Source of the DNA: Loxodes magnus
Lineage: Eukaryota > Ciliophora > Karyorelictea > Loxodida > Loxodidae
Length of the DNA stretch: 64,000 nt
Direction of reading: 5' to 3'
Assembly (NCBI GenBank): GCA_946699065.1
Contig: CAMPDV010000860.1
Coordinates: 1 to 64,000, forward strand
Shown here: in pieces, positions 52,184 to 63,500 of the stretch
How positions within the stretch are numbered: the stretch's first letter is position 1
Layout: each line of letters starts with the position of its first letter
Translations under genes and position numbers: made by a program
Notes under the pieces: generated by a model
The model's input: only the letters and a program-made list of their open reading frames with translations
Told to the model about the DNA's origin: nothing
Database searches by the model: none

Positions 52184-53270
52184 ATGGAGAAAAAAAAAAG
52201 AGAGAAAAAAGAAAAACAATTTACTAAAATTATTTTTTTAAGAAAACTCCTAAGAGCGAGAAGCCATATTTTAGGGAAAATATCTCTACTTCATTTTAAG
52301 TATGAAATTCTGCCTAACTTATGTTACTAAAAGTTAATAAATAAGATCAGTTATGACCAAAGTAAAGGTATTTCTTTAATATTTTTTAGATCAAATCCTC
52401 ACTGGTCACACTTAACCTGTTTACTCGGTAGTTATATCAAGTGACCTGAATTGAATTGTATCAGGTTCAGCATAACCTGAAAATTCGATAAAGATCTGGA
52501 ATTTCCAGACAGGTACTCTTCAAAGAACTATAACGGGACATATTTCATATGTTGAATCGGTAGTAATCTCCCCAGACTCTAGCTATATCGTATCAGCATC
52601 TTTCGATAACACTATAAAGATCTGGAATTTATAGACTGGCGCTCTCCAAAGAACTTTAACGGGACATACTTCCTCAGCTAGATCGGTAGTAATCTTCCCT
52701 GACTCTAGCTATATAGTATCAGGATCTGAAGACAAAACTATAAAGATCTGAAATTTCCTCAATGGTGATCTCCTAAGAACTATAACGGGACATACTCACT
52801 ATGTTATATCGGTAGTACTCTCCTATGACTCTAAATATATTATATCGGGATCTCGTGATACAACTATAAAGATCTGGGATTTCTGTATTGGTCAGCTTGT
52901 GCGAACTCTTACTGGGCATTCAGACTTAATTTGATCGGTAATAGTGTCTAAGGATAATAGGTATATAATATCTGGTTCTCGGGACAGGACTATTAAGATA
53001 TGGGACTTCTCTTCTGGTTAGTGTATTCGTACTCTTCAAGGTCATACAGGTGTTGCATCAAGTATTCAGTTAAGTGTTGATTCAAGTGTTATATTTTCTT
53101 GTTCATGGGACAGAACAATCAAGATCTGGAAATTTGATAAGGGTGAGTGTATCTAGACTTTGTAAGGGCATGCAGGATCAATATAATCTATAGCATTGAG
53201 TGGTGATAATAGATGGTTGGTATCGGGAGCGGATGACAAGACAATTAGAAAGTGGAAGATTTCGAGTTGA
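52184..53270 (+). CDS. Seven-bladed WD40 repeat protein (copy D, intact)
   Basis: ATG 52184, 22-nt intron 52368-52389, TGA 53268-53270; spliced length exactly 355 codons. The N-terminus has a few extra Lys/Arg residues ('[15 protein letters not shown]') relative to the other copies. Seven repeats; the first has the full 'LTGHT', and the last blade retains Trp ('TIRKWKISS'), so D together with A looks closest to an ancestral, functional form. Codons TGA (Trp) and TAG/TAA (Gln) appear at conserved repeat positions. Confidence 0.88.
52368..52389 (+). other. 22-nt intron in WD40 copy D
   Basis: Same GTATTTC...TTTTTTAG intron and phase as the other copies. Confidence 0.88.
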
Positions 53271-54315
53271 GTAACTTGCTATTTGACTTAATTAAATTTT
53301 ACGATTAAAGATATAAAATATTGGTAATGCATTTAAATGAATGTTTAATGTTAATAATTTTTTTAGTTTTATGAAGTGTTTGTTTTTTATATATTTATTT
53401 AAAATTTGTTATATTCTTAAATATTCTTGGTTTAAAAAAAAGGTTGAGTGATATGTTATTGAAATTAGTGAGGTATGCTGATTTAAAGTGGTAATGCTTA
53501 AAAATATTTAAAATATAATTTTGGTAAATGAAGACATAAAATAAGTTTAAGTTTTATTTTATGCTATAAAATTTTATTGATTTATTTTTAGATTTGGTAA
53601 AAATTTCAAGTTGATTATAAATTTTCATTTTTTTGTGAAGTAGTTATTATTTATAAGGGAAAAGTTAGTTTATAGTCTTGATTATAATTTAAAAAAATTT
53701 AATTAAGTATTTTATTTTATTTTTTTTAATTAAATTTTGTTTTTTTATTATTTATTTTTTATGATTGATATTTATTATTGCTTATTATTATTTTATATTG
53801 ATTATTAATTATTAATTATTATTAATTATTATTATTTATTATTATTATAAAATTTTAATATTTAAGTTTAATATTTTTCGTTTCCGAATAGAAAATTAAT
53901 TTTTCTGATGGTAAATTTTTATTTTTCAATTTTAAAGTATGGATTTCATGATAATGAAAAATTTGTTTTTTTACTCAATGTTTTATACTACCAAAGATTT
54001 CTGGGACGGAATAAATTTTTTGATTTCAGGATAAAAAATCCTAAATAGGAATAAAATTTATAGAAAAAATTCCAAATATAAAAGATTTTTGAGAAAAGAA
54101 TAGGAACTAAAAAAATTTTTGTATATTAAAATAGAATTTGGAAATCTTTTTTGTTGAAATGGTATTTTGTAAAAAAATAAAATTTTTTTGTTTTTAGGAA
54201 AATTTTTTGATTTGAAAAGATTTTAACAGATTTTTTTGTTTTTGATTTAAAAATATACTTTTGATAAGGTAAATTATTTTTGAAATTATAAAAAATTTTA
54301 TTGTTTATGACTAAA

Positions 54316-55185
54316 TATATATAAAATGGCTTCTAAGAAATAACAGAACTTTGAACAAAACATTTAAGCAGGAAAATTCTCTAAAAAAAAAAAGTGAAAT
54401 AATTACAATGAGTGAAAGTGAGAAATATGATTGATATGACGAACATTAACCACTTAGAAATCCAGAATTAAAAAAACTTCCGACACAAACTCAAATAGAA
54501 ATATTATCTAAGTCATTAAAAAAGTTTATGTTTAAAAATAGATACCTGATAAAGTAGAAAAATTAGAAAAACTAATAACGTCTTTACTTGAGAAACAATA
54601 TTAATCATCATAAGAAATAGAAAACAAACTGGAACAAAGAATTCTTTAAATTTAATAATAAATTCAGGTTACGCCATTTTCGTTTTAACAGAATTAATCA
54701 GATCCTATGGAAATAGAAAATGAAGCCTCAAATTAAAATAAACAGTAAACGTTTATTTAAAGTAATTAGTAAATTTAAATTAAATAAGTGTTACAGGAAT
54801 AATAGTTTAAAAGAAGAATTAAATGCTACGTTTGCAATAAATAACACCAATGAAAATACTGCTACTAACTAAGCGAAATTTAAAGAAAGAATAAATAAGA
54901 TATTTTTAGAAAACTACTTAGGATATATCCAACATAAAGCGGAAAAATTTATAGAAAAAAATTCTTTAATTCAAATCTTAATCCTTGGATAAATAATTAG
55001 GAAAGCTATGTGCAAGATGAAAACTATTCAGAATAATAAAGGATGGTGCGCTAATGAAGTGCTACACCGCCTAACTAAGCCTAGTAGAAATTCAAGACAA
55101 ACTAATGGAGACAAGCTGATAGAATAGGTCAGATGGCTGACTACTAAGGCTTTAACAAAGCTTTTTAACTTTAACTTTATAAAAC
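54316..55185 (+). mobile_element. Gag-only retroelement of family M, copy G7
   Basis: Third copy of the ~870 bp element, at the distal end of duplication D. The 3' end has the TAATGAAGTGCTA hairpin (about 55046-55072) and tail 'TTTTTAACTTTAACTTTATA'. Confidence 0.85.
54326..55057 (+). pseudogene. Gag-like protein of family M (G7), extra frameshift
   Basis: Same organisation as G3 and G4, but an A-run near 54384-54396 has lost bases relative to them, breaking the N-terminal frame a second time. The second frame (coiled coil, 'DPMEIE', knuckle, 'SGKIYRKK') is preserved down to TGA 55055-55057. Confidence 0.6.
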
Positions 55186-55429
55186 TTGCAATCATTTAAT
55201 GAAAATCTTTACCCGCATACTTGATAAATTCCGCTTTTATATTAATATTTCTTGAGGTTTTATTGTTTGCTAGTTTATTGATTATTTTTAAATTTCTAAA
55301 TCCGTAAAATGAGGCATATTTTAAAAATGACTTAGTTTGTTTATTATAATAGATTTATTTTTCTATTATATCTTCTTGCTTATTATCTTGCGATTTTGAT
55401 ATTGTAAAGAATAAACGTCATTAATATTC

Positions 55430-55900
55430 TTATTAAAGTCTTTTTAAATCACATTTCAATGTAATATTATTATGAAAATTATCAGTATGTAGTCCAGAAT
55501 CTTGAATATCTAGAAAATCTGCAAAATCATCAGAGTTTAGATGCTAAGTTGCTTACAAGTAGTCATTACAATAAACTTAGTTAAGAGTTCTATGAAAGAA
55601 AATGTTAGATTCTTATCGATTTAAAATGATTAATTCATTTGCTGATATAAAATCTAGAAACCTTTAAGTATTATTATTTATTCAAAACTAGTTATCGCCA
55701 TAATTAAGAAATAAAGCATTAAAATCACCACTAACAATGGTAGGAATAGGAAAATAAGTTTATTATGCTAAATTTTCTTTTATTGAAAAATAAAAATCAT
55801 TTTAAAATATAAATTTTTATATGGATTCTTATTTGCTAGATATAGAATTAATATTTATATGTCCTATCTTTATTTTTTCATCATTTTTAAATTCTCTAAG
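55430..55900 (-). pseudogene. LINE apurinic-type endonuclease fragment
   Basis: Minus-strand frame with 'KIGHININSISSK', resembling the N-terminal block of LINE AP endonucleases (W-N-x-N-S-x3-K), and 'PIPTIVSGDFNALFLNYGDN', the hallmark GDFNA motif, followed by 'FLDFISANELIILN', the expected helix. The two blocks are only ~50 residues apart, about half the usual spacing, so an internal deletion is likely. The C-terminal catalytic His block was not seen. Confidence 0.7.
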
Positions 55901-55989
55901 AAACCCTACTTAATAAATGCATAGTCTAAATAAGTAGCATATTTCCTGTTTACTGTGTTTGTTGAATCTTAGATAGTTTGGTGTTCCTT

Positions 55990-56464
55990 GTATGAATTGT
56001 TTCATTCATTCACTTCTATATTTTTAGCAAGTGGTCATATTCTACATTCATGTAATGGAATTTACATCATTTTGGAACTTTATCGCTTTTTTTATCAATA
56101 TTTTTCCATCTGTTCCTTTTCAGTTATCTTGTATTATTATTTCATCGTTGAGCTGAAGTATCTCCATTATCTTTCTTGAGTATGTTTCAAATATATAGTT
56201 ATTCCTCTTTTCTAATTGACATAATCATCCATCTAATGTTGATTCTTAGTTTAGGAACAATTTTCTTCTGGACATTAACATACGTTATCACGTATAGTAT
56301 TGTAGTTTTAGGGATTGCGTTTCATTCTCCAGGATTTTGTTTTATGCGCAAAAAGGTCCATCTATTACTGGTCTTAATGATCTACGCTGCATGATTTACA
56401 ATTTATTTAAAGATTTTTCCTATAGCTTTCTCTATGAATGGAATACTTTCGCTTCGATACTCAA
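55990..56464 (-). pseudogene. LINE ORF2 post-RT region, downstream part (split by G8)
   Basis: Continues the frame of 57352-57650 after removal of element G8 and one TSD: 'SFINQIFEYRSESIPFIEKA' spans the junction. This is followed by 'RWTFLRIKQNPGEWNAIPK'. The type is inferred from the upstream part. Confidence 0.5.
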
Positions 56465-56479
56465 ATATTTGATTTATAA
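56465..56479. repeat. TSD of element G8 (left copy)
   Basis: ATATTTGATTTATAA, perfectly repeated at 57337-57351. Confidence 0.88.
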
Positions 56480-57336
56480 TATAATTTTTAAAAAATGGAT
56501 TAATCTCTTCGACTCTCAAAAAATTAACTTAGAAATCTAAAGAGAAAAGCGGCAAAAGAAATTTAGAAAAAATAATAACAATAGGAGAAGTCAAGCTCTT
56601 CTTCAGAAGGTAAAGTTATGGTAGGATAAATAGAGATAAGTTAACCTAAAAACGAAACTAATCAAAAACTTTAAATTTAATTAGACCAAATTTAAAAAGT
56701 AATCTCAAATTATGAAGAAACAATTTACAACTTAGGCGAAAAAATACGGGAACTAATGAGTAACATAGAAGATTAAAACAACGAATTACTAATACTTAGA
56801 AGATAACTTATTTGTAGCAAATTAATAACGGAAGAATAACTCTGAACTTAATCATAATAAAATTTTAAATACGACACAAAAATGGAAATAGAAAAAATAC
56901 CAATAGAATTAAAAACAGAATTGAATCCAGAAAAAGAAATGATTGATACAAGTTTCATTAAAAGATTAGAAAATATAGAAAATATAGAAAATATAGAAAA
57001 TAAATTATCATAAAAAAGAACGAAATAAAGACAATAATACAAACTTTGTTGATGTTGCAAATCAACATATTTTAAAAAACTGTTGATAATGAAAGAAAAT
57101 AAACGAATAAGAGCATAAAAGAACATGGAGACAACTCAATAAACTATGAATAACTCCAACAGGGATCTACAAATAAAAGCTTTTTGCAAGACCACTTGAA
57201 CGGTTACAGTGGTAACCTTCCACTTAATAAAAAGGTCGTGGATCACACCCACGTTAAAAAAGCTGTCCGCAGGAACTGGTTGCAATTCCAGAGAATGCAA
57301 AACTCTACTAACTTTAAGTATATTATTATTATTATT
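56480..57336 (+). mobile_element. Gag-only retroelement G8, complete, with TSD
   Basis: 857 bp between perfect 15-nt TSDs. It carries one ATG-to-TGA Gag frame (56495-57199) and a ~135 bp GC-richer 3' region with hairpins (CGTGG/CCACG near 57236-57252; CTGG/CCAG near 57275-57290), ending in 'CTAACT TTAAG' followed by (TAT)n. It is inserted in a minus-strand LINE ORF2, so it is a nested insertion. Confidence 0.85.
56495..57199 (+). CDS. Gag-like protein (G8), degenerate knuckle
   Basis: ATG 56495 to TGA 57197-57199 is exactly 235 codons. Order: basic N-terminus ('LRNLKRKAAKEIQKK'), Ser-rich stretch, coiled coil ('NLGEKIRELMSNIEDQNNEL'), a second Glu-rich stretch with an (ENI)n repeat near 56970-57000, then 'CWCCKSTYFKKL', which aligns with CYCCGSSWHLFRNC but lacks the His and last Cys, then a short basic tail. 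Internal TGA codons encode Trp ('LCWCC'). Frame intact, but zinc binding doubtful. Confidence 0.65.
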
Positions 57337-57351
57337 ATATTTGATTTATAA
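57337..57351. repeat. TSD of element G8 (right copy)
   Basis: Second copy of ATATTTGATTTATAA. Confidence 0.88.
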
Positions 57352-57650
57352 AGGATTTTATTATTATAGATACATTATATGGAGTGATTCCTATCTAAAT
57401 TGTTAATTTACTTAAGATTCATGCTTGGGTTTTCTGGCATTCTTAGATTCTTGATTCCAGGTGTTTTTAATATGAAATGTTTTCTTATATCAAATGATCC
57501 AAACACTTAAATTCCTTAACTTTCTCTATTATTATTCCATTTATTGTGATTTTCTCTTAATTTTATCATGCATTACCATTTCATACCATTCATTTTATTT
57601 TGCCCACAATTTATAAATTATAGCATTATAATTATTATTATAGTATATCA
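57352..57650 (-). pseudogene. LINE ORF2 post-RT region, upstream part (split by G8)
   Basis: Minus-strand frame 'VKEFKCLDHLIQENISYQKH' followed by 'LESRIQECQKTQAWILSKL'. This is the typical LINE segment just after the RT palm (family consensus VxxFKYLGxxI). The copy is cut by G8; with 55990-56464 it forms one continuous frame. Confidence 0.6.
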
Positions 57651-57679
57651 GTCATATCTTCTAGTTATAATAATGAAAA

Positions 57680-58468
57680 ATGAATGAAGATTCAAAGCAG
57701 AAAATAAATAGATACCAATTTGTAATTATCACAATAGAACATTAAGAGAAATTACCTAATTTAACAAATTAGTAGTTATTAGATTTAGATATTTTAGCTT
57801 AATGTAGAAATACATTAAACTTAGTATGCATAAAATGACTACTACAATTAATAAAATTTGAATGAGTAAAGCTACTTTTGCAAGCAAAGAATAAAAAATG
57901 TTTAAAGCAAGTAAAAACATTGAGTATATATACCAGATCTAGTTTATTAGCACTATTGTAGCATTTTCTATTAAACTGAACTTTATTTTATATAGATGGT
58001 CATTTTAGTAAGAAGGATTGAAGGCAAGTTTGAAAGAGAATAAAATATAAATGATTTTTTAGTTTTAAAACTATGCAAAAATAAATTGAAGCCATGTCAA
58101 AGTTATTCTACTTTTCATTAGATAGTTCTTAAATCAAAATTTTAGTACCAATTTAAAAATCAGAAGTAAAGTAATTTGAAATAATTTAGAGTTAATATAA
58201 AATTTACATTCTTAAGAAAGATTATGGTTAGTAACTTATCATACAAAACTAAGTTGAGTTATAAAAGAATTATAATAAGTTCTAAAAGTTAAGCTAAGAA
58301 AATTATTGCTGTATTTCAGTAATTTTCTACCTTTCAGATGCTATTTAGAGTACTAAATGCTAAAAAGAACATAATTAATTGAAGCTTCATATATATCTTC
58401 ACTCAAATAATTACTCAAGCTAATAATATGTTTGTAAACTAGATAGTCCTTATTTTATATTTTAGTGA
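57680..58468 (+). CDS. Candidate protein of 262 residues, unknown function
   Basis: ATG 57680 to TGA 58466-58468 is exactly 263 codons with several internal TGA codons (as Trp). The sequence is Leu/Gln-rich, with 'LAQCRNTLNLVCIKWLLQL' faintly like an F-box helix, and 'FYIDGHFSKKDWRQVWKR'. Another frame of the same stretch also looks protein-like, so coding status is uncertain. No neighbours suggest a role. Confidence 0.3.
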
Positions 58469-61427
58469 GCATCTTTATATTTATTATTTGAATCTTTATT
58501 ATTTTACTTTTTCTAATTTTAAAGGCTTGCTTTATCCTAATTTATTCATTATTTACCTTTATCATCATAATTTCTATACTTTTCAAGACTATTTTTTCTC
58601 TTGATTTAAACCAATTTAATTAAATTAAAAAATTACTTATTGGTCTATAACAAAAAATGCCTTTAGATAATCAATATTAGCTTAAGCTATTTAAAATTGA
58701 TAGAAATTGTTTTGAATCTCCTTTGACAGTTTTAATCAATAACATTTATAAGCATCTTTTGTTTTTAGCCCACCTAATGAAAGTAAGATCCCTTTAGAAA
58801 TACCTAAAACCATTTATTGCTAAATATTAACTTTTAAGATTTACTCTACCTTCTAATTTATAAGTTTACATCTTTCTTAACATTTATACTTTTATATTCC
58901 TTAATACAACTTTCTTATATCGATATCAAAAAGAGAAATTAAATATAGTAGTTAAATCAAAGAACAGTATTAATAGAACTAAGTAGAAAAAGATAAAAAA
59001 GCTTTTCTATTATCTAAGATAATTAGATCTATAGGATATAGTTCAACTATAATAAGATTAGCTTGCTATTAAGCAAATAAGATACTAAATATCTATTATT
59101 AGTAGTGATAGTAGTAATATAAACTATGCTATATTTCAGATTGATGCAAGCAATATTACTAAAATATTAAGAGTTTGAAATTAAATGCTTCAAATGTTAT
59201 CACTACAGAGATAAAAAGGATCAAATTAATATTTATGGTTTCATTGAAAATCTTCAATTTCATTATTTTAAATATAGTTTAATTAAAATAAATCTAATGA
59301 AAATTAAAAAGGGAAAAGCTACCTTACTCAAACATATATTGGATACACTTCGATATATTTACCAAATTGAACGGATGCAAAGATTCACAAATCTTGCATT
59401 CCTTTTAGTAACTTTCATTCTGATTTTATCTAATTATGACTCTTTGATTTGTAAGTATGCTGCATTAAAATTTTATAGTTAAGTTATTTAAGTTGATTGA
59501 TAGTAAAAATAGCAATGATTCTAGAATATAAATGCAGGCTTTTAAGAAAATGAGACTATTGAGAAAAAAAGAGTAATACTTAGCTTTGCTAACTTTATAT
59601 TGGATTAAGATAAAGTAAAAGAAGTAAATGACTCTATTATGTTGTCATGCTTTTAGGCAAATTAATATAAATAAAAGAGAATAAATTAGACAGGTATAAT
59701 TTTGACTTAGTTCTCGAAATAATTCTCAGTAGCTTTACATATTAATAAAAGCTAAAAAGCAAACGATAAAGATTAAAAAGCTTTTGAAACTATGATATTC
59801 AAATATCTTACCCTAAACATTAGCATTCATCTTGTCAATATTTAGTTCTATTATTTCTTAAATCTATTTAAAAAGCCTTAGTAAATTAGCAATCATTAAT
59901 TTTACTCATACAGTACTGCTAAACCTATAAAACTATTTCTTTTAGAAATATTAAAAATCTATTTCTTGAATCTGATCAAACTAAACGTTTTTTTGATTAG
60001 TCTCATTAAATTCTACATCATCAAGTCATGGAATAGATGTTATAAATCAGTCTTATAAATATAACAAAAATCACTGAATATAAGAGTGTATATGTTCTCT
60101 TAATAAAAACCTCCTCAAATTAATTTTACCATCTACCATTGTGTCTATTTTTATTTTTATTCCGAAAGAAAATTCATTAGTCATTTTGATGTGGATGACT
60201 CATAAATATTAGTTACCTTTTCATATTAGATAGTTAGCATTATAATCTTGATCAATTATGAATAATTTTCTTTGCAAAACCTAGTAAAGGAAAGTTAAAT
60301 TAACCTTATTCTCTTTCGTTTCTACTCTTGAAATAATAAAAGCAACTAGCTGATAAATAATAATATCCTCTCTAATTTTATACTCTGCTTTATTCTGGAG
60401 AGATTAAGAAAATTATTAATAGTATTTATAAAGTTTGAGATTAAGAGCAAGTTTTCGATATAACTAGTTTTCCGTTGATAGATTGAACACTCTATTTACT
60501 TATGATGATATAACTAGAGATTAAACCTTAGGATATATCAATTTGATGACTAGACTTAAATATCTTTCCATTCACTATATTAAATACTTCTAGCCTATAG
60601 CATATTAATCATCTAATTACCACAGCTTTCTTAAACTAAGGTTAGAAGAGAGTTTCCTTATAATACTTCGATAATACAAATAAGCATTCCTTTCTAAATA
60701 AGAAGGCATATTTGTCAACGGAGGAATGTAGGTCATTATAAACTGATTATTATCTATCTTCCGAATCTAGTTTGTACTGTTATCTCATATTATTACTAGT
60801 TAATATTTCGATTATTATTATCAGGGGATAGAATATTAGACTTAATTGCTCTCTTAAATATTAATTTCAACAAAATCTTCTGATAAAAAAGATTTTAACG
60901 TTAGATTTAAAAATTGCTAAGGTTATCTAAAAGAAGAAGAGATTAAGGCTAAAATAAAGGGAATCTACTTTAGAACTACAAAAAGATAATTAGATGCAAT
61001 AATCAGAAAAAAAAAACTAACCTTGGCTAAATGGAACTATCAACAAAGGTAAAAATAGTAAGTGAAAGATGAGATGCTAATACTCAAACTTATTCTTATT
61101 AAGATATATTAACCATTTATCAATTTTAAATACTTAGACTGTAATAAAAGAGTAATTAAAACTAGCTCAAACTAAAGTTTTTCTTAAGAAAACTTAAATT
61201 ACTTAAAGCTTAAAAACGAATAATATAGTTCCTTTGAAATGATTTTAAAAGAGAAGATTTAAAATATAATAGCAAAATAAGCAATTTACTTTAATATTAA
61301 AGGGAATATCTTCATAATGTCTTATCTCTGTGAAGGTTTAATTAATTTAATTATAAGTTTTACTTTAGTCTATTTAATTACGACTATTTAAATAACAAAC
61401 TGAGAGAATTATCTATTTTAATAAAAA
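58469..61427. other. Region without confident gene
   Basis: Nothing with a recognisable domain. Around 59170-60300 (plus) a long stretch has protein-like composition ('KCFKCYHYRDKKDQ' near 59178, 'ISHFDVDDSQILVTFSYQ' near 60165) and may be part of an unidentified gene. The short ORF at 59297-59482 lies in it. No start or end could be justified. Confidence 0.3.
61422..61427 (-). terminator. Polymerase III terminator of tRNA-Phe
   Basis: Minus-strand T5 run immediately 3' of the tRNA discriminator base. Confidence 0.8.
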
Positions 61428-61500
61428 TGCCGAAACCCGGGATTGAACCGGGGACCTTTAGATCTTCAGTCTAACGCTCTCCCAACTGAGCTATTTCGGC
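61428..61500 (-). tRNA. tRNA-Phe (GAA)
   Basis: Minus-strand 73-base tRNA: acceptor GCCGAAA/TTTCGGC with discriminator A; D arm with AGCTCAGTTGGGAGAGC; anticodon stem-loop with GAA (loop CTGAAGA, stem GTTAGA/TCTAA-type); variable loop; T arm with GGTTCAATCC (box B). Box A is TAGCTCAGTTGG. A T5 run follows directly downstream on the minus strand, a polymerase III terminator. No intron and no encoded CCA, as usual in eukaryotes. It is nearly identical to the common eukaryotic tRNA-Phe. Confidence 0.97.
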
Positions 61501-62669
61501 TGTAAATATACTCTCATTGGAGCTATTTAAATATAATAACCAAAAAACATCTCTAATCTCTTAGCAATAGGAGTGAAACTCACTAGTAAGAAAAAAATCC
61601 AGCATGCTTTCAAACTTAATCAAACAAAAATATTTGAATTTCAAACACAAAAGAAAAATAACAAATTTACCCTTTTTAGCAGCTAATTCTTTTAGATCCT
61701 ATTTTCTATTTTTTATCGTTCGTATATTGTTTTATCCTTTTATTTAACCAGTTTAATCACTTTTTTACTTAAAAATAACTAATTTACACTACTCTTTTAA
61801 AATAACATAAACTCTATTATATTACTAATTTTAACTTAAATATTGCTTCACTATCTACTGACTACTATATCAGCTAACTATGCTAAACAATATTAAAAAT
61901 TGATAATAACTCTCTTTTATACTAATCTAAACTAATGATTCTAGCAATCTCTAACTATCTAATCTTTATACTCACTTATCTAAACTTCATCTTTAATTTA
62001 ATTTCTTTAATTTACTTTATTTCTCTCAATCTAATAGTATTAATAGATATCAATAATAGACTAAAAGAATTTTAACAGTTTGATTGTTACTTTTGATACC
62101 TCTTTTGATAAAAATAGCATCTAATAAAATTTTATTTTCCTTATATAATTCTTTTAACAAGCTAGTTCCCTTCAGTATAAACTAATTAAGATAATAGATA
62201 CTATTAGCTTTTAAAATGAGATATGCTATTATAGGCTTTCTGTTATCTTAGTTTTCATAGATACTCTTAATCACTATTTATTAAAGAGCTATAAGTTTAA
62301 AGTGGTTCGTTTACTTTTCTGACTTGGTAATTTTATTTCTTAATAGCTTTAAATTTATTTCCTTGTTTAAAGGGAAACAACTTTGGAGTTGCTAGGGTTT
62401 ATATCATTATGTGTAATTAAGCTTTAAGAAAGGAAGTTAAAGGAATGCTAATTAGGAGTTAGATTTGGGATAATTTAAGATTTCGAGGGATGATACAAGA
62501 AGAGATAATGGTAGGAAGAATGAAGATCAAGCAAATAAGGGGGTTAGATAAAAGTTACACAGGGTATATTTATTATTATAAAATGAGGATTTAGAAAGTA
62601 GCGACTGTGGATATTAATAGTTATCAGTTGATCTAATTTATTTATGTTATTTCACCTTTATTTGATTAA
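61501..62669. other. AT-rich region, one possible short exon
   Basis: Mostly low-complexity. A GC-richer stretch at 62450-62640 (plus) has a balanced frame ('QEEIMVGRMKIKQIRGLDKS') that could be the 3' part of a gene, but no domain, start or stop is supported. Confidence 0.3.
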
Positions 62670-63365
62670 TCACAAATCAAAAATTTATTGTAAAATAAAA
62701 GAGACTTAGAATTTGCTTGGATCTTGCATATCATTACGTTCTAAAGATTTTTAATCTATTTTTTCTGAGAGTTTCTGATAGATCGATTCCCATTCATTTA
62801 ATATTAAATTCGTTAATTGCATGCCATATATTTGGAACTTCTTTGTTTAGCTGGAGTTTTTTTCCCTGTATAGTTTACCTTCTTGATTGCAATAGATCCT
62901 GAAAATATTTTCCCATTAATTCTCTACTATTTTCTTTTATTTTCATTAGAATACGAAGCAGCTTCTAATTTTGTGCCCTGGTCGCTTGCAGAATCAACAT
63001 CTTATTGTTTTCCAATTTGGAATATAATTTGTTTTAGGCTGTCGCTTTATATCCATCGGATCATTCATCTTCATTTTTAGAATAATATGCTTTCAGTTAA
63101 CTCTGCGAATTAATTAAATTTTGTTTCTAATTATTCTATTCTGATAATTCCTAGCTATTTATTTTCAATGTTTTCTCTTATGAATTAATTATCAGGTGTT
63201 CAATTTTTCTTTCAATTTTTTGTACAGTTCTTAAATGTTTAACATTTCTAATTGCATGACTTGGAGTTTTTAAAGTATTTTTTATTAATCATAACTTGAC
63301 TAAGATGATTTCTTTTGAGAAGAGATTTTTTACTAGTAATTTTCCATTTTTTTTATTATTAATAA
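62670..63365 (-). pseudogene. Gag-like zinc-knuckle protein (G9)
   Basis: Minus-strand: coiled-coil-like N-terminal part ('KINSQELSEQNNQKQNLIN'), a frame change near 63085, then 'MNDPMDIKRQPK', a canonical CCHC knuckle 'CWFCKRPGHKIRSC' (62958-62999, Trp by TGA), 'VENQWENIFRIYCNQEGKLY', the shared C-terminal motif, and a tail to TGA 62670-62672. The DPMDI and IYCN..GKLY elements match G1, G5 and family M. Element ends not determined; the upstream end abuts the 3' fragment at 63370-63500. Confidence 0.7.
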
Positions 63366-63500
63366 GTTTATTTTCCACTTGGAAAAGCTGACGTGACTCA
63401 CTGAATGAATAGAATGAATAACATGAATAATGAGAACATTTTTATATTAATATTAATATTGAAAGAGTTGCGCACCAACGAGGTTCTACGCGCTCTATAA
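63366..63500 (+). mobile_element. 5'-truncated 3' end of a G1-type element
   Basis: About 130 bp matching the 3' end of G1 on the opposite strand: hairpin TTTTCC/GGAAAA near 63370 (TTCTCC/GGAGAA in G1), 'TGACTCA', 'GAGAACATTTT', 'AATATTAATATTGAAAGAG', and the terminal hairpin GCGC...CGCGC with loop CAACGAGGTTCTA. Severe 5' truncation is typical of LINE-type integration. Confidence 0.75.

Larger units (their letters stand above)
46597..54300 (+). repeat. Segmental duplication, copy D
   Basis: Aligns with B from 'TCTAAAAGAATATGATAAA' through the WD40 gene and its flank to about 54300. It contains two insertions absent at the corresponding sites of B and C: Gag element G6 (47887-48603) and SINE-like element S2 (49486-49800), each with a perfect TSD. 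Confidence 0.85.

Noticed and set aside
56848-57126. A 92-residue minus-strand ORF rich in Phe, Ile and Ser
   Set aside because: It is the antisense of the Gag frame of G8; the (ENI)n repeat read backwards gives (FSI)n.
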